The notes: generated by a model from the sequence alone, not told the origin. Positions 7,722-17,410 are shown, counted from the stretch's first letter. The stretch: DNA of 64,000 nt from Bog-756 sp963835465 (GCA_963835465.1 CAWIFR010000001.1:483171-547170); one strand, 5' to 3'. A program made the numbers and translations.

Positions 7722-8573
7722 GACTGCGCGCTCCGCGGCCCGGACGGTGTTGCGGAGGAGCATGGCCCGGGTCATCGGTCCCACCCCTCCCAGTCGTGGG
7801 GTGATCCACCCGGCCACCTCGGCCACGGACTCGTCGACGTCAGACAAGAGCTTCTTCCCTTCCCAAGAGGTGCCGGCCCCGACCACGGCGGCGCCCGGCT
7901 TGACCATCTCCGCCGTGACCAGTCCGGACCGTCCGGCCGCGGCCACCACGACGTCGCCCTGACGCACCAGGCCGGCGAGGTCCTCCACCCCGGTATGGAC
8001 GACGGTGACGGCGGCATTGCACCCGGGCCGGCGCATGGCCAACAGCAACGACAGGGGCCGGCCGATGGTCAGGCCCCGGCCGATGATCACAACGTGCTTG
8101 CCCTCCACCGGGACCTGGTTGGCCGCCAGCAGCTCGACGATGCCGGCCGGGGTGCAGGGCAGCGGACCGTTGGCCCCCATGACCAGGCGCCCGAGATTGA
8201 CCGGGTGCAGTCCGTCGACGTCCTTCTCGGGGTCGACGGCCAGCAGCACCCGCTCCTCGTCCAGGCCGTCGGGCAGGGGTAGCTGCACCAGATAGGCGTG
8301 GATGGCCGGGTCGGCGTTGAACCGGGCCACCACCGCTTCCAATTCCTCTTGGCTGACGTCGGCGGGCAGGTGTTCGTGCGCCGAGTGGATGCCCACCTCG
8401 GCGCAGTCCTCGTGCTTCATGGCCACGTAGCGGGCGCTCGGGCCGTCGTCCCCGACGAGGATGGTCCCCAGTCCCGCGGTGATGCCGACACCGCGCAGCC
8501 GGGCTACACGGTCGCTGACCTCGGCGCGGATCTTGGCGGCCAACAGCTCACCGTCGAGCAGCGTGGCTGTCAT
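7718..8573 (-). CDS. folD: Bifunctional methylenetetrahydrofolate dehydrogenase/cyclohydrolase
   Basis: About 284 residues. It converts 5,10-methylene-THF to 10-formyl-THF using NADP. Signatures seen: YVAMKHEDCAEVGI (catalytic Lys), VQLPLPDGLDEERVL, VDGLHPVNLGRL, GRGLTIGRPLSLLL and the terminal GGVGPMTRAMLLRNTV. As given, the frame runs without a stop into the cupin gene. One extra base near the end would restore a TGA at 7718 that overlaps the cupin GTG, the arrangement seen at most junctions here. Its product feeds purN and purH, encoded just upstream on the same strand. Confidence 0.92.
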
Positions 8574-8646
8574 GACCGATGCCTCATGTCCCCAGTATGG
8601 CCGTGAGCCGGGCGGGTCGACGGGAACCGGGCGTCCCCGCCGTCCC

Positions 8647-10188
8647 TCAATGCCGGAAGTGGCGTTCGCCACCGGCCATGACCACGGCGATCCCCGCCTC
8701 ATCGGCCGCCGCCACCACCTCGCCGTCCCGGATCGAGCCACCCGGCTGCACCACTGCGGCCACCCCGGCCTCGGCCAGGACAAGCAGACCGTCGGGGAAG
8801 GGGAAGAAGGCGTCGCTGGCCGCCGCTCCTCCCGAGGCCCGGGCTCCGGCCTTGGACACGGCGATCTCCGCCGCCACCACCCGGGACTGCTGGCCGGCTC
8901 CCACCCCCACCGCCTGGCCATCGCTGACGATGGCGATGGCATTGGACGTGGTGCGGGCACAGACCTTCCAGGCCAAGGCCAGATCCCGCCACTGGGCATC
9001 GGTGGGCTGCACCTTGGTGGCCACCTCCCACGACGTGGTGGGGACGAGGAAGCGATCGGCGTCCTGGACCAGCATGCTGGCCCCGAGCCCCCGGAACTGC
9101 CGGACCAGCGGCTCCGGTGCCGGGGCCGACAGCAGGCGGGTGGCCTTACGCTTCGAGGTCAGCTGGGCGAGCGCGGCGGCGTCGTAGGACGGGGCGATGA
9201 TCAGATCGGCCTGCGGCCCGGCGGCGATGGCCTCGGCCACCTCGGCGGTCACCGGTCCCCCGATGGCCACGATGCCGCCGAAGGCCGACTGGGGGTCGCA
9301 CTCCAGGGCCCGCTGGTAGGCCGTGGTCAGTTCGGCGTGGACTGCCGCACCGCAGGGGTTGGCGTGCTTGATGATGGCCACCGAACGTTCGGCCTCCCCC
9401 GGGTCGGCCAGCTCGTGGACCAGCCGCCAGGCGGCGTCGGCGTCGAAGATGTTGAGGTAGGAGAGCTCCTTGCCCCCGTGCTGGATCACGTCGTCCCACC
9501 ACGAGTGCTGTCCGACGATGCGGTAGCGGGCCCCATGCTGATGGGGGTTCTCTCCATAACGGAGGGACCCGGCCCGCTCGAGGGCCAGATGGATGGTGGG
9601 CGGCAGGATGGAGGCCTCGTCGTCGACCGGTCCCGCCGCCCCCTGGTCGTCGAACCAGTCCACGATGGCGGCGTCGTAGGCGGCGGTGTGGGCGAAGGCG
9701 TCGCGGGCCAACCGCAGCCGGGTCGGCTCGGAGAGGGAGCCGTTCGCCCGGAGCTCGTCCAGGACCGTGCCGTAGGCAGCCGGCGAGACCACGATGCCCA
9801 CGTGGGCGTGGTTCTTCGCCGCCGCCCGGACCATGGTGGGTCCGCCGACGTCGATGAGCTCGATGGACGGATCCGACGCGAACGGATAGAGATTGCACAC
9901 CACGAGATCGATCAGCCCGATGCCCTGACGTTCCAGATCATCGAGGTGCTCGGCCTTGGACCGGTCGGCCAGGATCCCGCCGTGGATGATGGGATGGAGG
10001 GTCTTGACCCGGCCCCCGAGCATCTCGGGTGCCCCGGTGACCTCGGCCACCTCGCGGTGGTCGATGCCGGCGTCGGCCAGTGCCGCGGAGGTTCCTCCAC
10101 TCGAGATGAGCTCCCAACCCAGGCTGGACAGGCCCCGGGCCAGATCGATGACTCCGGTTTTGTCGTAGACGGACAACAGTGCCCTCAT
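8647..10188 (-). CDS. purH: Bifunctional AICAR transformylase/IMP cyclohydrolase
   Basis: A 513-residue enzyme for the last two steps of de novo purine synthesis, making IMP from AICAR and 10-formyl-THF. The N-terminal IMP cyclohydrolase domain (about 1-190) shows SVYDKTG, ISSGGTSAAL, KTLHPIIHGGILADR and VDVGGPTMVRAAAKNH-like blocks. The transformylase domain shows SLRYGENPHQHGA and the IKHANPCG catalytic motif. Full length, no frameshift. The start ATG 10188 overlaps the purN stop (ATGA), so the two are translated together. The gene ends 73 bases before folD. Confidence 0.97.
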   Translation of the reverse strand: MRALLSVYDKTGVIDLARGLSSLGWELISSGGTSAALADAGIDHREVAEVTGAPEMLGGRVKTLHPIIHGGILADRSKAEHLDDLERQGIGLIDLVVCNLYPFASDPSIELIDVGGPTMVRAAAKNHAHVGIVVSPAAYGTVLDELRANGSLSEPTRLRLARDAFAHTAAYDAAIVDWFDDQGAAGPVDDEASILPPTIHLALERAGSLRYGENPHQHGARYRIVGQHSWWDDVIQHGGKELSYLNIFDADAAWRLVHELADPGEAERSVAIIKHANPCGAAVHAELTTAYQRALECDPQSAFGGIVAIGGPVTAEVAEAIAAGPQADLIIAPSYDAAALAQLTSKRKATRLLSAPAPEPLVRQFRGLGASMLVQDADRFLVPTTSWEVATKVQPTDAQWRDLALAWKVCARTTSNAIAIVSDGQAVGVGAGQQSRVVAAEIAVSKAGARASGGAAASDAFFPFPDGLLVLAEAGVAAVVQPGGSIRDGEVVAAADEAGIAVVMAGGERHFRH

Positions 10189-10904
10189 GGCGCAACCTCC
10201 GTGGGTGATCCTGGTCCATCGGACGCCGTCGCCGCCAACCCGTCGATGAAGGTCCGGATGGTGTCGGGGTAGAGGGTCCGCTCCACGGACTTGATGCGCT
10301 CGTGCAGGCTTTCCTCGGTATCGCCGGGCAGCACGGGGACCGCGGCCCGGGCCAGCACCGGTCCGGCGTCCATCTCGAGGGTGGCGACGTGCACCGTGGT
10401 CCCGGTCTCGGGCACGCCGGCGGCCAGGGCGTCCCGGACGGCGTGCCAGCCGGGGAACGCGGGGAGCAGGGCGGGATGGGTGTTGAGGATGCGACCGGGA
10501 TACGCGGCGTGGATTGGCTCACCCAGCACGGTGCCGAAACCGGCCATTGCCACCACATCGATGGCGTCACCCCGCAGTACATCGGTGACCGCCCGCGTAT
10601 ACCCGTGACGGTCGAAGCCCGGGCCGAACCCCCCGAAGGCCGAGCGGTCGACCAGGACCGACGGGACCGACGCCGTCGCCGCCACCTCCTGGGCCCGGCA
10701 GGGGCGGTCGACCAGCACCAGGCGCACCGGAAGGCCCGAGGACAGGATCGCCTCCAGGATGGTTCCGCTTCCCGAGGCGAGCACCCCCAGCCGGAGCGAG
10801 CCGCGCGCGGCCGTCCGCGGCGTCGCCGGGGACGTCGGTGCGGCGGCCCGAGCGGTGTCGGGCGAGGTCCCCGGAGCGGAGTTGGGAGTTGCGCCGGGAC
10901 CCAC
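10185..10904 (-). CDS. purN: Phosphoribosylglycinamide formyltransferase
   Basis: 239 residues; transfers formyl from 10-formyl-THF to GAR in purine synthesis. The core begins at about residue 37 with RLGVLASGSGTILEAIL. The catalytic Asn-His-Asp set is present in LNTHPALLPAFPG and the ATLEMDAGP segment. The first 36 residues are a Pro/Ala/Thr-rich extension not found in the family, so the real start may lie further in. GTG 10904 is the outermost choice. Coupled to purH by an ATGA overlap. Confidence 0.93.
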   Translation of the reverse strand: MGPGATPNSAPGTSPDTARAAAPTSPATPRTAARGSLRLGVLASGSGTILEAILSSGLPVRLVLVDRPCRAQEVAATASVPSVLVDRSAFGGFGPGFDRHGYTRAVTDVLRGDAIDVVAMAGFGTVLGEPIHAAYPGRILNTHPALLPAFPGWHAVRDALAAGVPETGTTVHVATLEMDAGPVLARAAVPVLPGDTEESLHERIKSVERTLYPDTIRTFIDGLAATASDGPGSPTEVAP

Positions 10905-11262
10905 TCGCGCACGATATCAGTGCCGCGGTGCGGGCACCTCAGCGACGCATAGTGCCGGCGTCCTTGCGGCCCGCGTGCTCCCCGACGGTTCCGGGAGTCC
11001 GGTGGTACCGTCCCCCACACAGGGACCGGGGCGACGTGGCCCGACCGGCCTGCCTCCGGTGTACGGGCCCACGTCGCTCGGTCCCCCCTGCCCAGGGAGT
11101 GCCCCTCGTGACAGTGCTATCGGCATCGTTTCGACGTTTCCGAAGGGAAAGTTTCGGGGATTCCGCGCCGGTCCCAGCCCGGGAGCCGCTTCACCCCTTC
11201 TCGCCCCACCGGCGAGGGGCGCGCCCGGAGACGGGCGACGCTCGGCGGTCGACCAGGCCGGC
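10905..11262. other. Intergenic region upstream of purN
   Basis: 358 bases between two minus-strand genes. I find no convincing gene. It contains two hairpins: GTCCC/GGGAC around 11010-11030, and CTCGCC/GGCGAG with a CCACC loop near 11200, just past the stop of the HAD gene, where a terminator would be expected. The GTTTC/GAAAG-rich stretch at 11125-11160 may be structured RNA, but I cannot match it to a known riboswitch. Confidence 0.4.
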
Positions 11263-11964
11263 CTACTGCTCAAGCCTGCGGAACAGGGCCTCGTCCAGTC
11301 CGACCAGACTCGGGAGTACGGCGTCGCACATGCCCCACCGGGGGGAGGCGAGTGCCTCGCGCTCCGGCACGGCCACGACCCGCATCCGCGCCGCCTTGGC
11401 CGACACGGCCCCGTTGAAGGAGTCCTCGACGGCCAGGCACCCGGTCGGGTCCACCCCCAGCTTGGCCGCGGTCGACAGGTAGGACCCGGGGTGGGGCTTG
11501 CCCAGCGGCTCCCACTCCGCCGAGTGCCACACGGTGACCGACGAGGCGATGCCCAGGCGGTCGAGGGCGGCCTGGATGACCACGGCGTAGGAACCCGAGC
11601 ACACGGCCACGGGAAGGGCCAGGCGGCCGCACAGGGCCACCGCCTCCAAGGCCCCCGGCATGGGCGACCCGGACCGGCCGATGAGCTCGGCCACCCGGGC
11701 CGTCGTGGCCCGCTCGACCTCGGCAGGGGTCATCCCCTCCCAGGGGAAGCGCACCCACCAGTGACGGACGGCATCGTCGATGCGCAGCCCCATGGTCTGG
11801 CGCACGTCCTGCTCGGTCAGCTCGAGGCCGACCGAACCGAAGACCTCGATCTCGGCTCGGCGCCAGAACGGCTCCGAGTCGATCAGCAGGCCATCGAGGT
11901 CGAAGATGACTGCCTCGATGGGCCGGCGGCCGAGGGCGGCAGCCGAGGGGAGGTCGGAGGTCAG
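11263..11964 (-). CDS. HAD-superfamily phosphatase, subfamily IA
   Basis: About 233 residues. All four HAD motifs are visible: VIFDLDGLLIDSEP (nucleophile Asp), CSGSYAVVIQ, GKPHPGSYL (Lys), and VEDSFNGAVSAKAA (Asp pair). The cap and sequence style are like beta-phosphoglucomutase or 2-deoxyglucose-6-phosphatase (YniC/HxpB) proteins, so the substrate is probably a small sugar phosphate. No ATG, GTG or TTG lies in frame before motif I. The only initiation-like codon is CTG 11964, which overlaps the sucD stop (CTGA); an in-frame ATG occurs only at 11805, inside the domain. The start is therefore uncertain. Confidence 0.75.
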   Translation of the reverse strand: MTSDLPSAAALGRRPIEAVIFDLDGLLIDSEPFWRRAEIEVFGSVGLELTEQDVRQTMGLRIDDAVRHWWVRFPWEGMTPAEVERATTARVAELIGRSGSPMPGALEAVALCGRLALPVAVCSGSYAVVIQAALDRLGIASSVTVWHSAEWEPLGKPHPGSYLSTAAKLGVDPTGCLAVEDSFNGAVSAKAARMRVVAVPEREALASPRWGMCDAVLPSLVGLDEALFRRLEQ

Positions 11965-12852
11965 CCGAGTTTCCGAACCACGTCGACCATGGCCTCACCC
12001 GCCTCGGTGGGGTTGAGGGCCACCGTGACCCCGGCGTCCGAGAGGGCGTCCATCTTGGCCTGGGCCGTACCCTTGGAGCCCGAGATGATGGCACCGGCAT
12101 GGCCCATCTTGCGCCCCGGGGGTGCGGTCACACCGGCCACGTAGGAGACCACCGGCTTGCTCACCGACGAGGCGATGAACTCGGCCGCCTCTTCCTCGGC
12201 CGAGCCGCCGATCTCGCCGATCATCATGATGGCCCTGGTGTCCGGGTCTGCCTCGAAGGCGGCCAGGCAGTCGATGAAGCTGGTGCCGGGGACCGGGTCA
12301 CCACCGATGCCCACACAGGTGGTCTGGCCCACGCCCTGCTGGGAGAGCTCATGCAGTGCCTGGTAGGTGAGGGTGCCCGAGCGGCTCACGATGCCCACCG
12401 GGCCCACCGGCCATGGCGATGTCGCCCGAGGTGATGCCGATGTTGCACTTCCCCGGCGAGATGATGCCGGGGCAGTTGGGCCCGAGCAGGCGGGTGCCGG
12501 GGAACTCCCGGACCAGCCGGTTGTAGGCCAGGGCCTCGTCGCTGGCCGGGATGCCCTCGGTGATGCACACCACGAAGGGCACGCCGGCAGCGGCGGCCTC
12601 CACGATGGCCGCGGCGGCGAACTTGGGCGGTACCGAGATGAACGAGGCGTTGGCCCCGGTGGCCTCGACGGCCTCGGCCACCGTGGCGAAGACCGGGATG
12701 CCCTCGATCTCCTCACCGCCCCGGTTCGGGTTGGTGCCGGCGACCACCTTGGTGCCGTAGTCACGGTTGCGGAGCCCGTGGTAGAGGCCCTGGCTCGTGG
12801 GGCTGATGCCCTGGACCACGACCTTGGTGTTCTCGTCGACGAAGATGCTCAT
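11961..12852 (-). CDS. sucD: Succinyl-CoA synthetase alpha subunit (frameshifted)
   Basis: About 296 residues. With SucC it makes succinate and ATP/GTP from succinyl-CoA in the TCA cycle. The CoA-binding N-terminal half shows VVVQGISPTSQGLYH, GTNPNRGGEEIEGIPVF and GPNCPGIISPGKCNIG. The C-terminal half carries the phosphorylated histidine in KMGHAGAIISGSKGTA. One extra base near 12398 divides the halves at the IAMAGGP/VGIVSRSGT junction. The ATG 12852 overlaps the sucC stop (ATGA). Confidence 0.93.
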
Positions 12853-13996
12853 GACTGGCCTCCAGCGAGTGCGACCGCACGTCGTGCGGCATCGAGCATG
12901 GTCGGCTCGGCGACCAGGCGATCGGACAGATGGCTGGCCAGGATCTCGCGCCCGGCCACCGCGTTGGTGCCGTCCAGCCGGAGCACGATGGGTGAGCTGA
13001 TCTCCACCCGGTCCAGCGCCTCCAGGACGCCCTTGGCCACCTCGTCGACCCGGGTGATCCCCCCGAAGATGTTGACGAAGATGGACCGCACGGCGGGGTC
13101 GGAGTTGATGACCTCCAGGGCCGCGGCCATGACGTCGGCGTTGGCGCCGCCTCCGATGTCGAGGAAGTTGGCCGCGGAGCCGCCGCACTGGTTGACCACG
13201 TCGAGGGTGCTCATGGCCAGGCCGGCGCCGTTGGCGATGATGCCCACCGAGCCGTCCAGGCCGATGTAGTTGAGGCCCCGCTCCTTGGCCCGGGTCTCCC
13301 GCTCGTCCTCCACGTCGCTGCCCTCGAACTCCTCCCACTCGGGGTGCCGGAAGGCGGCATTGGCGTCCAGGGTGACCTTGGCGTCCAGGGCGTGGACCTT
13401 GTCGTCCGGGGTGAGGATCAACGGATTGATCTCCGCCAGGTCGCAGTCGCCCTCGGTGTAGCAGGTGTAGAGCTTGACCAGCAGCTCGGCGGCCTGGTCC
13501 CGGGCCACCTGGTCGAGGTTGGCCCGCTCCACCCACTCCCGGGCGGCCTCGAGGGTCAGCCCGTCGACCGGGTCGACGTGGAGCAGGGCGATGGCGTCGG
13601 GGTTGGTGACAGCCACCTCCTCGATCTCCACGCCGCCCTCGGCCGACAGCATGCCCAGGTGCTTCTTGGCGCTGCGGTCCAGGGTGAAGCTGGCGTAGTA
13701 CTCCTTGGCGATGTCCGAGGCGTGCTCGATCCACAGGCGCTTGACCACGTGGCCCTTGATGTCCAGGCCGAGGATGTTGCCGGCGTGCTCGCGCACCTCT
13801 TCGACGTTGTCGGCCAGCTTGACGCCCCGGCCTTGCCGCGGCCGCCCACCTTCACCTGGGCCTTGACCACCACCGGGTAGCCGGAGGCCTCGGCCTGGGC
13901 CACGGCTTCGTCCACGGTGTCGGCCACTCCGCCCTTGGAGATGGGGATGCCGTAGCGGGCGAAGTACTGCTTGCCCTGATACTCGAAGAGATCCAC
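12849..13996 (-). CDS. sucC: Succinyl-CoA synthetase beta subunit (frameshifted)
   Basis: About 382 residues. The N-terminal ATP-grasp domain starts MDLFEYQGKQYFARYGIPI and contains VVVKAQVKVGGRGKAG. The C-terminal ligase domain has NGAGLAMSTLDVV and the VNIFGGITRVDEVAKG signature near the phosphohistidine-binding site. One base seems to be missing near 13826, between GGRGKAG and KLADNVEEV. It is the first gene of a sucC-sucD-HAD run, so the 255 bases upstream should hold its promoter; they contain CTGTCTGTCTG-like short repeats but no promoter I can call. Confidence 0.93.
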
Positions 13997-14251
13997 CGGA
14001 TCCGTTCCTCTCTGTCTGTCTGACTGGTTGGTGCGACTCGGTCTGTCTGATGGCTGCTGCCACGCTGACTTCTTGCTGCGACTCCCGTTCGTTTGCGACC
14101 GTCTGCGGTCGACGGTCGGCGCTGTGGTTCACCGGCGGGGCGCCCGCAGGACCCGGCCCGTCCCCGCTCGCTGCTCCCTGCCCTCGGAGTCGGCCAGCAC
14201 CGGGTACGGGCATGACGTCTCCCCTCGGTGCCCTTCCCGAGAAGCGACATC

Positions 14252-14668
14252 TCAGGCCGTGGCTCCACTCTCCCGTTCGTCGAGGGCCTCCGCGAGCCAG
14301 GCTCCGATGGCCGGCAGCGGAGCCCCGGGGGTGAACACCTCGGCCACTCCCATCTCCTTCAGGACCGGGATGTCGGCGGCGGGGATGATCCCTCCGACGA
14401 GCACCAGCACGTCTCCCCGGCCCTGCGCCTCGAGGCCCTCGATGACCCTGGGCACCAGCGTCAGGTGGGCTCCCGAGAGCAGCGAGAGCCCCACGGCGTC
14501 GGCGTCCTCTTGGATGACGGCCTGCACCACCTGCTCGGCCGTCTGGTGCAGCCCGGTGTAGATCACCTCGAACCCGGCGTCCCGCAGGGCCCGGGCAATC
14601 ACCTTGGCGCCCCGATCGTGCCCGTCCAGGCCGGGCTTGGCCACCACGACTCGATACGGGCGTTTCAC
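14252..14668 (-). CDS. Cobalamin-binding methylmalonyl-CoA mutase C-terminal-domain protein
   Basis: A free-standing B12-binding domain of 138 residues. The DxHxxG motif (LDGHDRG, lower axial histidine), the SLLSGAH motif and the GG of LVGGIIP match the small subunit or C-terminal domain of methylmalonyl-CoA-type mutases. It would work with a separate large catalytic subunit not in this window, to isomerise a CoA thioester such as methylmalonyl-CoA to succinyl-CoA. Proximity to sucCD fits a propionate-to-TCA route. Intact frame. Confidence 0.85.
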   Translation of the reverse strand: MKRPYRVVVAKPGLDGHDRGAKVIARALRDAGFEVIYTGLHQTAEQVVQAVIQEDADAVGLSLLSGAHLTLVPRVIEGLEAQGRGDVLVLVGGIIPAADIPVLKEMGVAEVFTPGAPLPAIGAWLAEALDERESGATA

Positions 14669-14831
14669 GGAGGCAGATACTAAGCGCTGACCGGGGAGAA
14701 AAGCCCATCCGGGCTCGGAATGGCCGACCGCCGCCCCGAATCCGCTCCCACCGCCCTGCAGGCCCTAGCCTTGGGGCTGCGTGGTACCTTCGCTCCGGCG
14801 CAGGCGGCACGACCAGACCCTTGAGGACGCC

Positions 14832-15791
14832 TTGACCACTTCGACCGAAGCCGTGGACCTTCCTGACGATCAAGCGGCGCAGCCGCCAGCGGCATCGGCC
14901 TCCCTGCCCATGGGCCTGATCCGGCTGTGCCGCCCCAAACAGTGGATGAAGAACGTGCTGGTCTTCGTGGCCCCGGCCGCAGCCGGGGTGCTGCTGCACC
15001 GCTCTGTGCTCTGGCACGCCCTGGCCGCCTTCGGGGTGTTCTGCCTGGCCGCTTCGGGCACGTACTTCCTGAACGACGCCATCGACGCCCAGGCCGACCG
15101 TCTCCACCCGACCAAGCGACTGCGCCCCGTGGCCGCCGGGGTGGTGCCGGTGATGCTGGCGGTCGTGGTCGGCCTGGCCATGCTGGCCGTGGCCGTCGGC
15201 CTCGGCCAACTGGTGGCCGGATGGCACCTGGCCCTGGTCATGGCTATCTACGCCCTGGTCAACGTGGGCTACTCCCTCGGGATCAAGAACGAGCCGATCC
15301 TCGATCTGGCCGCAGTCAGTGCCGGATTCGTCCTGCGGGCGGTGGCCGGTGGCGTGGCCACCGGAGTGGCCCTCACCAACTGGTTCCTCATCGTGGCCTC
15401 GTTCGGCTCCCTCCTCATCGTGACCGGCAAGCGGTCGGGGGAGAAGAAGCTCCTGGCCGAGAAGCAGGCCGACGACGGCTCCATCCGCCAGACGCTCGGC
15501 CTCTACACCCCCACCTTCCTCCGCTCGGTCCGGACGCTGTCTGCCGCCGTGACCGTCTCCGCCTACTGCCTGTGGGCCTTCGGCCGAGCGGCCGAGCTGC
15601 ACAAGGGGACCGACCCCATCTGGTTCCAGCTCACCGTGATCCCCTTCACCGTGGCCCTCCTCCACATCATGCGGCTGCTCGACTCGGGGGAGGGCGCCGC
15701 CCCCGAGGAACTGGCCCTCCACGACCACCGTCTCCAGATCTATGGAGTCTGCTGGATCGCCCTGTTCGCGGTCGGCGTCTACGGCACGTGA
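14832..15791 (+). CDS. ubiA: Decaprenyl-phosphate phosphoribosyltransferase (DPPR synthase)
   Basis: An integral membrane UbiA-family prenyltransferase of 319 residues. It couples PRPP to decaprenyl phosphate, the first committed step to decaprenyl-phosphoryl-arabinose. Seen: RPKQWMKNVLVF, the metal-binding NDAIDAQADRLHPTKRLRP stretch, the second Asp-containing loop, WFLIVASFGSLLIVTGKR, and the EELALHDHRLQ ending. These resemble Mycobacterium Rv3806c closely rather than quinone-type UbiA proteins. About nine hydrophobic segments. TTG 14832 was chosen as start because GAGGA lies just upstream; GTG 14781 is an alternative. Its stop overlaps the dprE1 start (GTGA). Confidence 0.9.
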   Translation: MTTSTEAVDLPDDQAAQPPAASASLPMGLIRLCRPKQWMKNVLVFVAPAAAGVLLHRSVLWHALAAFGVFCLAASGTYFLNDAIDAQADRLHPTKRLRPVAAGVVPVMLAVVVGLAMLAVAVGLGQLVAGWHLALVMAIYALVNVGYSLGIKNEPILDLAAVSAGFVLRAVAGGVATGVALTNWFLIVASFGSLLIVTGKRSGEKKLLAEKQADDGSIRQTLGLYTPTFLRSVRTLSAAVTVSAYCLWAFGRAAELHKGTDPIWFQLTVIPFTVALLHIMRLLDSGEGAAPEELALHDHRLQIYGVCWIALFAVGVYGT

Positions 15792-17410
15792 CCGCCACCC
15801 GATCCCCCCGGTCCCGCCACGCCCTACTGACCGGGTGGGGTCGGACGGCGCCCACCTCGGCGGAGGTGATCCATGCCGTGCACCCCGACATCGTGGACCA
15901 GGCCATGGCCGAGGCCGTGTCGCCGGGTCCGGGGGGACGGGGCATCATCGCCCGGGGTCTCGGAAGAAGCTACGGCGACGCGGCGCAGAACGCCGGTGGG
16001 GCCGTCCTCGACGCCACCTGGCTGGACGGGATCTACCGGGTCGACCTGGACTCGGGTCAGATCGCGGTGGGTGCCGGCGTCAGCCTGCAGACCCTCATGG
16101 AGCGGTTCGTCCCGCTGGGCTGGTTCGTCCCGGTCACCCCAGGGACCCGCCTGGTCACCGTCGGCGGGGCCATCGCCGCCGACATCCACGGTAAGAACCA
16201 CCACGTGGACGGCAGCTTCTGCTCACACGTCCTGGAGATGACACTGGTGGCCCCGACCGGCACCGTCATCATCTCGGCCTCCTCGGACCCCGAGCTCTTC
16301 TGGGCCACCGCCGGAGGCATGGGCCTGACCGGCATCGTCACTTCGGCCACACTGCAGATGATCCCGGTCGAGACCAGCTACATGCTGGTGGACACCGAGC
16401 GGGCCGAGGACCTCGACAGCGTCATGGACAAGATGCTGACCGGGGACGACGCCTACCGCTACTCCGTGGCCTGGATCGACTGCCAGTCCACCGGGAGCCG
16501 CCTGGGGCGGTCCGTGCTCACGCGTGGCGACCATGCCCGGCTGGAGGACCTGCCCGAGCGGCTTCGTCGCGCCCCGGACAAGGCACGGGCCTTCGTGCCC
16601 CGGACGCTGGCCCGGGTGCCCCTCACCCCTCCCAGTGGGCTTCTCAACCCTCTCACCGTGGGGGTCTTCAACGAGTTCTGGTTCCGCAAGGCCCCGGTCC
16701 ACCAGGTGGCCAAGCCCCACCACATGACCGGATTCTTTCATCCCCTCGACGGCGTGGGCGACTGGAACCGCCTCTACGGCCGCCAGGGGTTCCTCCAGTA
16801 CCAGTTCGTGGTGGGCGACGAGCAGGCTGAGACGGTGCGCACCGTCATCGAGCGGCTCACCGTGCTGAAGCTGGCCAGTTTCCTCGCCGTGCTGAAGCGG
16901 TTCGGACCAGGTGACCCGGGACCGCTCTCCTTCCCCATGCCCGGGTGGACCCTGGCCCTCGACCTCCCGGTCGGCCATCCCGACCTCGACCGTCTCCTCG
17001 ACGACCTCGACGCGCTGGTGTTGGAGGCCGGCGGCCGGGTCTATCTGGCCAAGGACTCTCGGGTCTCCCCGGCCAGCTTCCGGGCCATGTACCCCAGGGT
17101 GGACGAGTGGCAGGCGGTCCGGGACCGGGTCGACCCCGACGGCGTGCTGCGATCCGACCTCGGGCGGCGGCTCGGACTCTGCCGCGACGTCCCCGCCTCG
17201 GCGGCCGACCGTCGACCCACCCGGTCCCGCACGCCGGCGGGGCGGGGACGGGGACGGACCGCGGCCGGCAAGCCGACGACGAAAGCCGCGGCCGGCAAGA
17301 CGGCCAAGTCGCCGACCGGCAAGCGCCGCGGCGCCACGGCCACCCCGACCACCGCCGCCCGAACCGGGTCCAACGGCGCCGACCCACCACCAGAACGGAC
17401 AGGATCATGA
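15788..17410 (+). CDS. dprE1: Decaprenylphosphoryl-beta-D-ribose 2'-oxidase DprE1
   Basis: A 540-residue FAD flavoenzyme that oxidises decaprenylphosphoryl ribose to the 2-keto form, the first half of the epimerisation to arabinose. FAD-binding and active-site blocks match Mycobacterium DprE1: ARGLGRSYGDAAQNAGG, PVTPGTRLVTVGGAIAADIHG, KNHHVDGSF, FLQYQFV and YLAKDSR. The cysteine attacked by benzothiazinones (Cys-387 in M. tuberculosis) is Ala-390 here (PGWTLALDLP). The protein carries an extra 75-residue Lys/Arg/Ala/Thr-rich C-terminal tail. Starts at GTG, overlapping ubiA; its stop overlaps dprE2 (ATGA). Confidence 0.93.
   Translation: MTATRSPRSRHALLTGWGRTAPTSAEVIHAVHPDIVDQAMAEAVSPGPGGRGIIARGLGRSYGDAAQNAGGAVLDATWLDGIYRVDLDSGQIAVGAGVSLQTLMERFVPLGWFVPVTPGTRLVTVGGAIAADIHGKNHHVDGSFCSHVLEMTLVAPTGTVIISASSDPELFWATAGGMGLTGIVTSATLQMIPVETSYMLVDTERAEDLDSVMDKMLTGDDAYRYSVAWIDCQSTGSRLGRSVLTRGDHARLEDLPERLRRAPDKARAFVPRTLARVPLTPPSGLLNPLTVGVFNEFWFRKAPVHQVAKPHHMTGFFHPLDGVGDWNRLYGRQGFLQYQFVVGDEQAETVRTVIERLTVLKLASFLAVLKRFGPGDPGPLSFPMPGWTLALDLPVGHPDLDRLLDDLDALVLEAGGRVYLAKDSRVSPASFRAMYPRVDEWQAVRDRVDPDGVLRSDLGRRLGLCRDVPASAADRRPTRSRTPAGRGRGRTAAGKPTTKAAAGKTAKSPTGKRRGATATPTTAARTGSNGADPPPERTGS

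Noticed and set aside
7355..8573. In-frame FolD-cupin fusion protein
   Set aside because: There is no stop between them as given, but one extra base near the folD end hides a TGA at 7718 that overlaps the cupin GTG. Nearby genes show the same kind of extra base.
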